Source: an uncultured Mycoplasmatota bacterium (GTDB lineage Bacteria; Bacillota_I; Bacilli_A; RF39; UBA660). Taken from it: a DNA stretch of 64,000 nt. A program made the translations under genes and the position numbers. The notes under the pieces were generated by a model. That model did no database searches. It was given only the letters and a program-made list of their open reading frames with translations, and was not told where the DNA came from. Of the stretch, positions 50,145 to 58,812 are shown piece after piece. How positions within the stretch are numbered: position 1 is the stretch's first letter; each line of letters starts with the position of its first letter. The stretch is from positions 20,143 to 84,142 of the forward strand of contig UREA01000002.1 in NCBI GenBank assembly GCA_900546715.1. The letters run 5' to 3'.

Positions 50145-51092
50145 CTAAATTAGATAATCAGTATAAACCCAACGATTAGAATTTATTTTGGTCCAACCAT
50201 TTTTCTCTTCCATTATAGCTACTGTTGTTCCTTTAGGAAGTGGTGCTTTAACTTTTAAAATAGTTCCTGCTGGTTTACTTCTAACATTTAAAAAATTTGC
50301 TGTTGTTTTTTTGGTTTCATAATATTTACTAGGAACTATTTTGGTAACAAAATTACCGGCGACATATTCTTTATCACTTATTTTTGCCCAATTATTAACA
50401 AATTCCAAAACTTTAACCTTAGTATTTTGAGGCAAAGTATTTATAGCATTATAATTTGTACTAGGCCCCAATCTTATGTTTAGTGATTCGGCAGTTGTAT
50501 AATAATATTCATCTTCTATATCAGGTATATACAAATCTAAAAAGTTTAATCCTGCACTATTTTTAATTGTTGTAAATGTATTATCAATAAAAAAAGCATC
50601 TTCTGGTTTAACCGATCCACCAGTTGTATTAATTACCCAAATATTATTGGTATTTTTAACCCAACCAGAACCCGCAAATTTACCTTTTCCTACAACAATA
50701 TGAAAATGTTCTCCAGTGGCATTTCCATCACGACCTTCAATAGCAATAGATTCTTTTCTTCTAAATTTTTGCCCAATACTTAGTTTATTTAATTCACTAT
50801 CTTCAATATGACCAATCATAATTGTTACATAATCATTAAATGTTGGAGCAATGACTTTAGTAGTAGATTCTAACCACAAAACATTTGTTGAACTAGTACC
50901 AACACCATATATTTTTTTAACTATCATTTCATCACAAGGACAATAAAAGTAACCATTAGCACCAGGCTCACCACAATTATCATCAATTGGATAATCCTTT
51001 GGAGTTCCAACAGTATGACGCGAGTGCGAAAAGTCATTTTCATATGTTTGCGTAATATTCATTACTTTAATTGGATAAATTAAATAATTCAT
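50145..51092 (-). CDS. Endolysin-like M23 peptidase with SH3b repeats
   Basis: 315 residues without a signal peptide. N-terminal M23-type domain (about 1-180): HTVGTPKDYPID and GEHFHIVVG match the zinc-site H…D and H-x-H patterns, though degenerate. Then two SH3b domains (about 200-255 and 262-313; LNIRLGPSTNYNAINTLPQNTKVKV; LNVRSKPAGTILK) for wall binding. Immediately after a holin gene with one base shared. A lysis cassette of phage origin, now away from any phage structural gene. Confidence 0.75.
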   Translation of the reverse strand: MNYLIYPIKVMNITQTYENDFSHSRHTVGTPKDYPIDDNCGEPGANGYFYCPCDEMIVKKIYGVGTSSTNVLWLESTTKVIAPTFNDYVTIMIGHIEDSELNKLSIGQKFRRKESIAIEGRDGNATGEHFHIVVGKGKFAGSGWVKNTNNIWVINTTGGSVKPEDAFFIDNTFTTIKNSAGLNFLDLYIPDIEDEYYYTTAESLNIRLGPSTNYNAINTLPQNTKVKVLEFVNNWAKISDKEYVAGNFVTKIVPSKYYETKKTTANFLNVRSKPAGTILKVKAPLPKGTTVAIMEEKNGWTKINSNRWVYTDYLI

Positions 51093-51367
51093 TAGCCCGA
51101 CACCTCCTCAGGTGAAGTTTTTTCTTCTACTAATTCTTTTAAATTCTTTACTAAATCATAAGCACCACCAGTCATTATTCCTGCACTAACTATAGCAATA
51201 GATATATCCTTTGTAATAAAAAAATATATCAAAGCCATAATCACACCAATAACTAAATTTTGTAAAGGAATTAAATTATTAGAAATCCAAGTTACTTTTT
51301 TAGCAACAAGTCCCAAAATAAAAGTTACTACAATTACAACTACACTTAAAATAATTTCTAAATTCAT
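51092..51367 (-). CDS. Phage-type holin
   Basis: 91 residues from ATG 51367 (MNLEIILSVVVIVV), 8 bases after GGAGG. Two or three membrane helices (about 5-22, 33-50, 56-75) and a charged C-terminus (KNLKELVEEKTSPEE), the build of phage holins of the LLH/class II sort, forming membrane holes that let an endolysin out. The adjacent endolysin gene supports this. Confidence 0.75.
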   Translation of the reverse strand: MNLEIILSVVVIVVTFILGLVAKKVTWISNNLIPLQNLVIGVIMALIYFFITKDISIAIVSAGIMTGGAYDLVKNLKELVEEKTSPEEVSG

Positions 51368-51432
51368 TATTTTCACCTCCATTATATCTTATGTCGCCAT
51401 AAAAAAAAGGAAGCGATGAATGTCTTGCTTCC

Positions 51433-53403
51433 TTAACTAACTTTTTCAAATTGTGAATTATAAAGACTCGCATAAAAGCCATTTTGCTTCATTAATTCAT
51501 CGTGACTACCTTGTTCAATAATGTTTCCTTCATTCATAACAAGGATTAAATCAGCATTTTTAATTGTTGAAAGTCGATGAGCTATAATAAATGATGTTCT
51601 ACCTTCCATTAATTTATCCATAGCTTTTTGAACTAATTCTTCCGTTCTCGTATCAACATTACTTGTTGCTTCATCCAGTATCAAGAATGGAGCATTATCA
51701 AGCATACCACGAGCAATAGTCATAAGTTGTTTTTGACCACTAGATATAGAATCATTATCTTCAATTATTGTATCATAAGAATTTGGTAGGGACTTTATAA
51801 AGTGATCTACTCCAACAACTTTACATACTTGTTTTAATTCATAATCTGATACATTTTCCCTATTATAAACTATATTTTCTCTTACTGTACCATTAAAAAC
51901 CCATGTATCTTGTAATACCATTGTAAATAAATCATGAACATTTTCGCGGGTTAATTCATTTATAGATACACCATCAATTTTAATATCTCCGGAATTTATT
52001 TCATAGAATTTCATCAGTAAATTAACCATAGTTGTTTTACCAGCTCCAGTTGGACCAACGATAGCAATCTTCTCTCCAGGTTTTACTTTAGCACTAAAGT
52101 CTTTTATAATCATTCTATCACTATCATAACCAAATTTAACATGGTCAAAAGTAATATTTCCTTTTACTTTATCTCTATCTAAATGTTTAGTTAAAGCTGA
52201 TTCATCACTCATTTCTTCCGCTTCAATGAATTCGAATATTCTTTCACTTGCGGCTGCTGCTGATTGTAAAGAAGTCATAGCTTGAGCAATTTGAGATAAT
52301 GGATTAGTAAATAATCTAACATAAACAATAAATGCAACGATTACCCCAAAAGTTATATAACCATTCATTGCAAGAAGAGCCCCAACAACACAGACAACTA
52401 CATAACTAAAGTTTCCAATAAAAGCCATAATTGGTTGCATTAAACCTGATAAAAATTGACTCTTACGAATAGCATCAAATACTTTTTCATTTAATGTATC
52501 AAATTTTTCATCAGCTTGTTTTTTACCATTATATACTTTAACAACATTATGTCCTGAATAAATTTCTTCAATATGACCATTCATATTACCAAGTTCTACT
52601 TGTCTTTGAATAAAGTATTTTTGTGATTTCTTTAAAATTATAGCCATAATTGAAAAACCTAATAAGCTTGATACAATTGCACAAATTGCCATAATCCAGT
52701 TTGTTACAAACATCATTATTACACTACCAATAAGTAAAGTTATGGCTCCAACTAAAGAACCAATACTTTGAGACATTGTTTGAGCTACTGTATCAACATC
52801 GTTGGTTATTCTTGATAATATATCTCCAGTTGAATTACGATCAAAGTATCTTAAAGGTAATTTATTTATTTTAGTAATTATTTTACTTCTTAAATCCTTA
52901 GCAAAATTATTAGAAACTGTTGCCATTATATAGTGCCCAAAGAAACTAAATATAGCACTAGCAATATAAATAATAGCTAAGAATAAAGCAATATTTTTAA
53001 TAGCGGTAAAATCCATTTTAGGTTCTACTATTTCTTGAACAGACTCTGGCATAGTATCAATAGCTGCAAAAATTTCACTTGATGATGAATCTTCACTAAT
53101 ACCAGACATAATACTCATAAATTCTTGTTTATCTTCAAAAGATATCGTATCAGATGACATAATCTCATTAATTGTTGTCTCACTAATATTAGGAGTCAAA
53201 CCATCAGATATAATATCAGTTAAATTGCTTAAATGATCTGGAGCAATAATTGATAGAATTGAACTTACTGCCGAAAGAACAAAAGCAATAATTATTAAAG
53301 TATGAAATTTATTTAAATAATGAACTAATTTCTTCATTGCTCCCCGGAAGTCATTAGCTTTATCAAAGTTATTTGATCCCGGTTTTCCCATTGGTTTAGG
53401 CAT
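51433..53403 (-). CDS. ABC-type multidrug exporter, ATPase/permease half (second)
   Basis: 656 residues from ATG 53403 (MPKPMGKPGSNN), after AGGAGG. Six-helix permease domain with a large insert between helices 1 and 2 (about 60-140), then the ATPase: Walker A GPTGAGKTT, Q-loop VLQDTW, signature SSGQKQ, Walker B FLILDEAT, H-loop AHRLST. Pairs with the gene upstream as a heterodimer; here the catalytic Glu after Walker B is present. Confidence 0.92.
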   Translation of the reverse strand: MPKPMGKPGSNNFDKANDFRGAMKKLVHYLNKFHTLIIIAFVLSAVSSILSIIAPDHLSNLTDIISDGLTPNISETTINEIMSSDTISFEDKQEFMSIMSGISEDSSSSEIFAAIDTMPESVQEIVEPKMDFTAIKNIALFLAIIYIASAIFSFFGHYIMATVSNNFAKDLRSKIITKINKLPLRYFDRNSTGDILSRITNDVDTVAQTMSQSIGSLVGAITLLIGSVIMMFVTNWIMAICAIVSSLLGFSIMAIILKKSQKYFIQRQVELGNMNGHIEEIYSGHNVVKVYNGKKQADEKFDTLNEKVFDAIRKSQFLSGLMQPIMAFIGNFSYVVVCVVGALLAMNGYITFGVIVAFIVYVRLFTNPLSQIAQAMTSLQSAAAASERIFEFIEAEEMSDESALTKHLDRDKVKGNITFDHVKFGYDSDRMIIKDFSAKVKPGEKIAIVGPTGAGKTTMVNLLMKFYEINSGDIKIDGVSINELTRENVHDLFTMVLQDTWVFNGTVRENIVYNRENVSDYELKQVCKVVGVDHFIKSLPNSYDTIIEDNDSISSGQKQLMTIARGMLDNAPFLILDEATSNVDTRTEELVQKAMDKLMEGRTSFIIAHRLSTIKNADLILVMNEGNIIEQGSHDELMKQNGFYASLYNSQFEKVS

Positions 53404-55162
53404 TTCTAAGTTCCTCCTCACTTAATTGTGATAATGCAATTTCTTTGTAGACATCACAACTTTTTAGTAATTCTTCATGTGTTCCCATACCAACACATGT
53501 TCCTTTATCTAAAACAATTATTTTATCGGCATTCATAATTGTTCCAATTCTTTGAGCAACTATAAATGTTGTAGCATCTTTAGTATATTTCTTTAATTCG
53601 CGTCTTAAAGTAAAATCAGTTTTATAGTCAAGTGCTGAAAATGAATCATCAAATATATATATTTCTGGCTTACGAGCAATAGCTCTAGCAATAGAAATTC
53701 TTTGTTTTTGTCCTCCAGAAATATTAGTTCCTCTTTGCGCTAAATAAGCATCATACTTATCAGGCATACTCTCCACAAATTCTTTTCCTTGGGCTACTTC
53801 AATAGCTTTTACTACATCTTCTTTAGTAATTTTCTTATCACTTTCTCCATAAGAAACATTTTCACTAACAGATCCACTAAATATTACAGCTTTCTGAGGT
53901 ATATAACCAATTTTATTATGTAAATATTCTAATTTGTAATCTTTAACATTAACGCCATCAATTATTATTTCGCCATCAGTTACATCATAAAATCTTGGAA
54001 TTAAATTAATAAGAGTTGATTTACCACTACCAGTTGAACCAATAAAAGCTATCGTTTCGCCTTTTTCAGCTTTAAAAGTAATATCTTTTAAGATATATTC
54101 ATCAGCATCGGGATACTTAAATGATACATCCTTAAATTCAACAGTACCAGTAAGTTTAGGATCACTCTTTGTAACACTACCATCTTTGATTGCAAAATCT
54201 TCATCTAATACTTCATTAATACGATCGGCAGATATTGCAGCTCTTGGATACATGATAAATATCATAGCAAGCATCAAGAATGACATAATAACTTGCATTC
54301 CATAAGATGAGAATACTACCATATCACCAAAGATACCAACTTTTTCACTCATTAGGGATGCATCAATCATATAAGCACCAATGAAATATATAGCTAATGT
54401 TGAAAAATACATTATCAAATACATGATGGGTTGCATAATACCAAATGTTCTTTGGTTAAATAATTGAATTTTAGTTAATTTACTATTTGTTTCTTCAAAT
54501 TTCTTTTCTTGATAATCATCAGCATTAAATGCTCTAACTACTCGAATACCAGTTAAGTTTTCTCTAGTTATACCATTGATTTTATCAAGTAATTTTTGCA
54601 CAATTTTAAATTTAGGTAAAACAACTATCATTAAGAATGTAAGGGTTAGTAAAAGTATTAATACTCCACCACCAATTACGGCACTCCATGTAAAGCTTTT
54701 ACCAAGTATTTTACTAACAGCCCATATTGCTGTAATTGGAGCTTTAATTATAAGTTGAAGACCCATAGCAACAAGCATTTCAATTTGCGATACATCGTTA
54801 GTAGTTCTCGTAATTAAACTACTTGTTGAAAATTTCTTAACTTCACCTTCACTAAAGTTTTCTACTTTTTCAAAAATATCTTTTCTAATTATCTTAGAAA
54901 ATGTTGCAGCAATATATGATGCAAAAAATCCAACAATAACTGCTGATGCTAAACTACCAAAGGCACATAAAAGCATCTTACCTCCAGCAGTTAGGATTTC
55001 TGACATAGTATTTCCTTCAGTTTGAACAAGTTGTGTAATCTCTGACATATAGTCTGGTAATTTTAAATCAAGCCAAACTTGAAAAACTATTAATCCTGCA
55101 CAAACTAATATTAATAAAAAATCTTTTTTTCTTAATTTCTTTAATAATTTAAACATACTCAT
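53396..55162 (-). CDS. ABC-type multidrug exporter, ATPase/permease half (first)
   Basis: 588 residues. Six-helix permease domain then ATPase: Walker A GSTGSGKST, Q-loop PQKAVIF, signature ISGGQKQ, Walker B IYIFDDSFSALD and AQRIGT. The Walker B is followed by Asp and the H-loop His is Gln, the marks of the degenerate site in heterodimeric exporters (like YheI/YheH or BmrC/D), with the partner gene supplying the active site. MarR gene upstream overlaps by four bases. Confidence 0.93.
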   Translation of the reverse strand: MSMFKLLKKLRKKDFLLILVCAGLIVFQVWLDLKLPDYMSEITQLVQTEGNTMSEILTAGGKMLLCAFGSLASAVIVGFFASYIAATFSKIIRKDIFEKVENFSEGEVKKFSTSSLITRTTNDVSQIEMLVAMGLQLIIKAPITAIWAVSKILGKSFTWSAVIGGGVLILLLTLTFLMIVVLPKFKIVQKLLDKINGITRENLTGIRVVRAFNADDYQEKKFEETNSKLTKIQLFNQRTFGIMQPIMYLIMYFSTLAIYFIGAYMIDASLMSEKVGIFGDMVVFSSYGMQVIMSFLMLAMIFIMYPRAAISADRINEVLDEDFAIKDGSVTKSDPKLTGTVEFKDVSFKYPDADEYILKDITFKAEKGETIAFIGSTGSGKSTLINLIPRFYDVTDGEIIIDGVNVKDYKLEYLHNKIGYIPQKAVIFSGSVSENVSYGESDKKITKEDVVKAIEVAQGKEFVESMPDKYDAYLAQRGTNISGGQKQRISIARAIARKPEIYIFDDSFSALDYKTDFTLRRELKKYTKDATTFIVAQRIGTIMNADKIIVLDKGTCVGMGTHEELLKSCDVYKEIALSQLSEEELRNA

Positions 55163-55590
55163 TTCCTTTCTTCTATATTATTCTTAATTTTTTTAATAAC
55201 AGATGTTACCACATCTCTTTCTTCATCAGTTATCCCTTTAGATAACTTATCAGTAACATATTTATGCTTTTCACGCAATTTAGCAATAATATCATTGGCA
55301 TCAGCATTTATTATTATATGCTGACACCTATGATCAGATTCATCAAGTGCTAAAGAAATAAACCCGCGATCAAGCAATTTAGCTACAGCTTTAGAAACAT
55401 AAGACTTAGAAAAACCTTTTAATTTAGCTACATCTCTTCCTTGATTAATATCCTTATTTAAGGTTATTGCAATTAAGACATCCGCCTCAGGTTTTGTAAT
55501 ACCAATTTCTTTAGCACATGCATCAATTTCGCTATCAATATAATCTCTAATTTTTTTAAAACATACTAATGTTTCTTCATCTTTAAACAT
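55159..55590 (-). CDS. MarR-family regulator
   Basis: 143 residues. Winged helix in the middle: TKPEADVLIAITLNKDINQGRDVAKLKGFSKSYVSKAVAKLLDRGFISLALDESDHR, the MarR order with the D-x-R wing. Leads the two-gene ABC exporter operon (ATGA overlap) and most likely represses it in the absence of a ligand. Confidence 0.9.
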   Translation of the reverse strand: MFKDEETLVCFKKIRDYIDSEIDACAKEIGITKPEADVLIAITLNKDINQGRDVAKLKGFSKSYVSKAVAKLLDRGFISLALDESDHRCQHIIINADANDIIAKLREKHKYVTDKLSKGITDEERDVVTSVIKKIKNNIEERK

Positions 55591-55626
55591 AATTTCACTT
55601 CCTAAAAATTAGTTTATGCATCAACC

Positions 55627-55655
55627 ATTATATAGATTTTTATTTTTTTAGTCAA
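55627..55655 (-). promoter_or_regulatory. Promoter of the MarR-ABC operon
   Basis: Minus strand TTGACT, 17 bases, TATAAT. Confidence 0.75.
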
Positions 55656-55656
55656 T

Positions 55657-55692
55657 AAAAAAATATGAATTTCACAAAACATTCATATTTTT
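55657..55692 (-). terminator. Terminator behind the DUF4186 fragment
   Basis: Minus strand AAATATGAAT-N10-ATTCATATTT followed by T. Confidence 0.75.
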
Positions 55693-55830
55693 ACTTATTT
55701 TGTGTGGATAACTCCCTACTTATCCACAACATAATAATATTTACTATATATTCTTGCTCATTTTCAGTTAATTCTTTATTTTGTTTTATATGATGCCACC
55801 TATAAAGGAAACCTTTGCCGATAATTGAAG
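55691..55830 (-). pseudogene. 3' fragment of a DUF4186 gene (direct repeat of 58456-58580)
   Basis: The minus strand still encodes GFLYRWHHIKQNKELTENEQ then EYIVNIIMLWISRELSTQNK and stop, nearly the same as the end of the intact gene at 58456-58812, with over 90% DNA identity across about 110 bases by eye. Upstream of GFLYRW the match stops and no start exists. The 391-base gap 55591-55981 also holds the MarR promoter, the terminator, plain A+T-rich DNA and the promoter of the FAD gene. Confidence 0.8.
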
Positions 55831-55948
55831 GAATAACTAGAAAACTTAAGGTTAATATAAATTATAAAACACAAATCCGTTAAAAATTGAAAAATAAACC
55901 ATAATCAAAATAAATTGATAAAGAAATATAAAATATTCAATTTGTTTA

Positions 55949-55957
55949 TGTTATAAT
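55949..55957 (+). promoter_or_regulatory. Extended -10 of the FAD/radical-SAM pair
   Basis: TGTTATAAT about 25 bases before the TTG start; no clear -35. Confidence 0.5.
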
Positions 55958-55981
55958 TAAGTAAATCGTGAGGTGGTATAT

Positions 55982-57343
55982 TTGAAAAAATATGATATTT
56001 GTATTATCGGTTCTGGCCCCTGCGGATTAACATCTGCCTTAGAATTAAGCAAAAAATTTAAAATATGTATAATAGATGCAGGAAGAAACTTTGAAGGTAG
56101 AAAATGTCCTCTTGATGAAACTGGAAAATGCATTCAAAACTGTAACCCATGCAATATAATAACTGGTTATGGCGGTTGTCAATTTATCGATGGTACTAAA
56201 GCTTGTTTTTTCCCCGCCGGATCAGGATTATTCAATTTTGGCAGTAAAGATGAAATAATTAATTATTATAATTATGTTGAAAACTTATTAAATTTTTTTG
56301 GTAAACCCATTAGGCAAAAGGTAAATAAAGATAAAATTCAAAAAATAATAAAAAAGTTTAATAATCAAAATATTGATGTTAAGTATTATAATGCTCAAAA
56401 AGTTGATAGAGAAATAATGAAACATATAGGTGAAAATATAAGAAAACGATTATTAGAAAATCATGTTGATTTTTATTATAATGAATTAGTAAAAGATATT
56501 CAAAAAAACAATATTTTCATTATTACTACAAATAATATGCAATTTCAAGCAAACAAAGTAATAATAGCTACTGGCAGATATGGTAAATTCTTTTTGAATA
56601 ACTTAACTAAAAAATTAAATATCGACTATGATATGAATAATTTTGAAGGTGAGTTAGGAATAAGAATCGAAATGCCATATAGTTACTTTAACAAAATAAA
56701 TGATATATTTAATGATATTAAACTCAAGAGAAGAATAGATGATAATAATGAAATAAGAACATTTTGTCAAAATTATAAGGGCACCATAAGAAAATGTGTT
56801 TTTGACACTGATATTGGTAAAATAACATCATTAGATGGCTGTATTCTAGGATTAGATAATAATACTAATAGCATCAACATAGCTATTCACCATAGAAAAA
56901 GCAAAATAAAAGAAGCCGAAAAATTTAGGAATATTATTATAAAAACAAATATAGATAACAAGCCTATCGCACAAAATATGAAATCATTTTTAAATAATAA
57001 TAAGGATTGCGAGATTAACGAGACATATTGCACTATGCCTGATTATTCAATAGGAAATATAAATGACTATTTACCGATTGATACTCTAAATTATATAAAA
57101 AAAATGATAATCGATATAGATAAGGTTATCCCTGGATTTGCATCAGAAGATAATATAGTATATGCTCCATCGTTTGAGTTGGGGGAAAATAAATATAAAT
57201 TATCAAAATCGTTTGAAACAAATGTTGAAGGCTTATATATAGGTGGTGATGCAAGTGGTTATTTTAGGGGGCTTATGCAAGCGATGATTTCTGGAAAAAT
57301 AATTAGTAAAGATATTTTACAAAAGAGTGGAGGTATAAATTAA
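55982..57343 (+). CDS. FAD-dependent NAD(P)-type oxidoreductase
   Basis: 453 residues from TTG 55982, 7 bases after GAGGTGG. N-terminal FAD-binding Rossmann fold DICIIGSGPCGLTSALELS…ICIIDAG, then an unusual Cys-rich stretch CPLDETGKCIQNCNPCN near residues 43-60 that may be a metal or redox site, a second Rossmann-like VIIATGRYGK, and the C-terminal FAD loop GLYIGGDASGYFRGLMQAMISG. Broadly like the BaiN/HI0933 or YhfW-type dehydrogenases. Stop and next start adjoin (57343/57344), so it works with the radical SAM enzyme. Substrate unknown. Confidence 0.72.
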   Translation: MKKYDICIIGSGPCGLTSALELSKKFKICIIDAGRNFEGRKCPLDETGKCIQNCNPCNIITGYGGCQFIDGTKACFFPAGSGLFNFGSKDEIINYYNYVENLLNFFGKPIRQKVNKDKIQKIIKKFNNQNIDVKYYNAQKVDREIMKHIGENIRKRLLENHVDFYYNELVKDIQKNNIFIITTNNMQFQANKVIIATGRYGKFFLNNLTKKLNIDYDMNNFEGELGIRIEMPYSYFNKINDIFNDIKLKRRIDDNNEIRTFCQNYKGTIRKCVFDTDIGKITSLDGCILGLDNNTNSINIAIHHRKSKIKEAEKFRNIIIKTNIDNKPIAQNMKSFLNNNKDCEINETYCTMPDYSIGNINDYLPIDTLNYIKKMIIDIDKVIPGFASEDNIVYAPSFELGENKYKLSKSFETNVEGLYIGGDASGYFRGLMQAMISGKIISKDILQKSGGIN

Positions 57344-58186
57344 ATGATAGAAAATTCAGAAGTTAAAATTAGAGATATTGCATATTCTAAAGATACAATA
57401 TCAAGGAAATATGTACAAACAACAGCTGATGATTATAGAATAGAGACTTTATATGTTGATTATAAAAACAAGTATATTATTTGTTTTTCAACACAAGTTG
57501 GTTGCAATTTAAGATGCAAATTTTGCTATAATGGAATAAGACACAATTTTAAGAGAAATTTAACAAGTAAAGAAATATGTAATCAAATTGAAAATGTGAT
57601 GAACGAAGAAAAACCAAATAAAGATAAGCCAATTTTATTTAGTGCAATGGGAATTGGAGAGCCTTTATTAAATTATGATAATTTAATAAAAGCATTCCAT
57701 ATTTTAAATAAAAAATATCCTAATAATAAATTTGCTTTAGCAACTACTGGTGTAAATTTAAAAAACATTTTAAATTTAGCAAAAGATTTAAAAGATATAA
57801 ATAAATTTAAACTGACAATTTCTTTGCATTCTGCCGACGAAGAAAAAAGAAAATATTTAATGCCAATTAGTAATGATTTAATTTCGCTAGTTAAAACGGT
57901 AAAAAAATATAAGGCGATATCTGGCCGCGAAGTGGAATGGAATTATGTGTTATTTAATAATATTAACGATTCAATTGAAGATGCAAAAAAGTTATTTGAA
58001 ATACTGGGAAAAGATGAATATATTAAAATAAATAAATTTAATAATGTTAAAATTAGTGTATTATCAGAAAGTAAAAATAAAGATATATTTATTTCAACTC
58101 TGGAAAATTTAGGAATGCAAGTTGAATATTATGAAACTAATGGTGTTGATATAGATGGTGCTTGCGGTCAAATGATTTCCGATTAA
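57344..58186 (+). CDS. RlmN/Cfr-like radical SAM enzyme without the usual N-terminal domain
   Basis: 280 residues against about 350 in RlmN and Cfr. Radical SAM cluster CNLRCKFC near residues 57-64 in STQVGCNLRCKFC; SAM motif GIGEPLLNYDN; ISLHSADEEKRKYLMPIS; and the C-terminal GACGQM whose Cys corresponds to the second catalytic Cys of RlmN/Cfr. The first about 70 residues that form the RNA-recognition domain of RlmN are missing, although the reading frame and start (GGAGG, ATG) look intact. It may methylate another RNA or a small molecule, with the FAD enzyme as partner. Confidence 0.8.
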   Translation: MIENSEVKIRDIAYSKDTISRKYVQTTADDYRIETLYVDYKNKYIICFSTQVGCNLRCKFCYNGIRHNFKRNLTSKEICNQIENVMNEEKPNKDKPILFSAMGIGEPLLNYDNLIKAFHILNKKYPNNKFALATTGVNLKNILNLAKDLKDINKFKLTISLHSADEEKRKYLMPISNDLISLVKTVKKYKAISGREVEWNYVLFNNINDSIEDAKKLFEILGKDEYIKINKFNNVKISVLSESKNKDIFISTLENLGMQVEYYETNGVDIDGACGQMISD

Positions 58187-58265
58187 TTAATGCTTTTATT
58201 TAAACAAAAATTAGAAAGAAATATCATAACTACCGAAATTCTTCTTTATTAACTATTTTTTATAT

Positions 58266-58320
58266 AAAAATAATCTTAATAACCAATCTAACGAAATGGT
58301 AAAAAGATTATTTTTATTTT
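58266..58320 (+). terminator. Terminator of the FAD/radical-SAM operon
   Basis: AAAAATAATCTT / AAGATTATTTTT, with an inner ACCA/TGGT, then TATTTT. Confidence 0.7.
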
Positions 58321-58455
58321 GCTAAAGCAAGTGATAATATAAATATAAAACTGTAAGTTTTTCTACAAAATTATATTAGCAGTATCGTTAATTTCAAAGC
58401 ACTGATTTAATATTTTATCAAAATATTAGTTATTTCTTACATTGAAATTAATATT

Positions 58456-58812
58456 TTATGAATTTGTTGATAACTCTTTATTTATCCACATCATAATAAT
58501 ATTTACTATATATTCTTGCTCATTTTCAGTTAATTCTTTATTTTGCTTTATATGATGCCACTTATAAAGGCAACCTCTACAACAAGTTGCTGTTGCATGC
58601 TGAGCAATAAACACTGGATGATTTTTCATTGGTGTTTGTTTACCGTCATTTGGTATATATGCTGGAGCAAGTCTCGTTTTAATGAAATCTTCAGCATGCT
58701 TTCTTATTACATCTATTCCTTTATCATTAATATACTTTATATCTTTATTACTTAAATGAAAACTACTTCTAAATTTTGATTTAGCAAGTTTTTCTAATAT
58801 ATTATTATACAT
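58456..58812 (-). CDS. DUF4186 family protein
   Basis: 118 residues, full family length: FRSSFHLSNKDIKYINDKGIDVIRKHAEDFI, RLAPAYIPNDGKQTPMKNHPVFIAQHATATCCRGCLYKWHHI, with a conserved His/Cys set (H-P-V-F-I-A-Q-H-A-T-A-T-C-C-R-G-C) that looks metal-binding. No assigned function. Its ATG overlaps the end of pepF by eight bases. A decayed second 3' end lies at 55691-55830. Confidence 0.85.
   Translation of the reverse strand: MYNNILEKLAKSKFRSSFHLSNKDIKYINDKGIDVIRKHAEDFIKTRLAPAYIPNDGKQTPMKNHPVFIAQHATATCCRGCLYKWHHIKQNKELTENEQEYIVNIIMMWINKELSTNS

Noticed and set aside
55673..55830. Second functional DUF4186 gene
   Set aside because: Only the last about 40 codons remain, with no start signal and upstream sequence that no longer matches the family.
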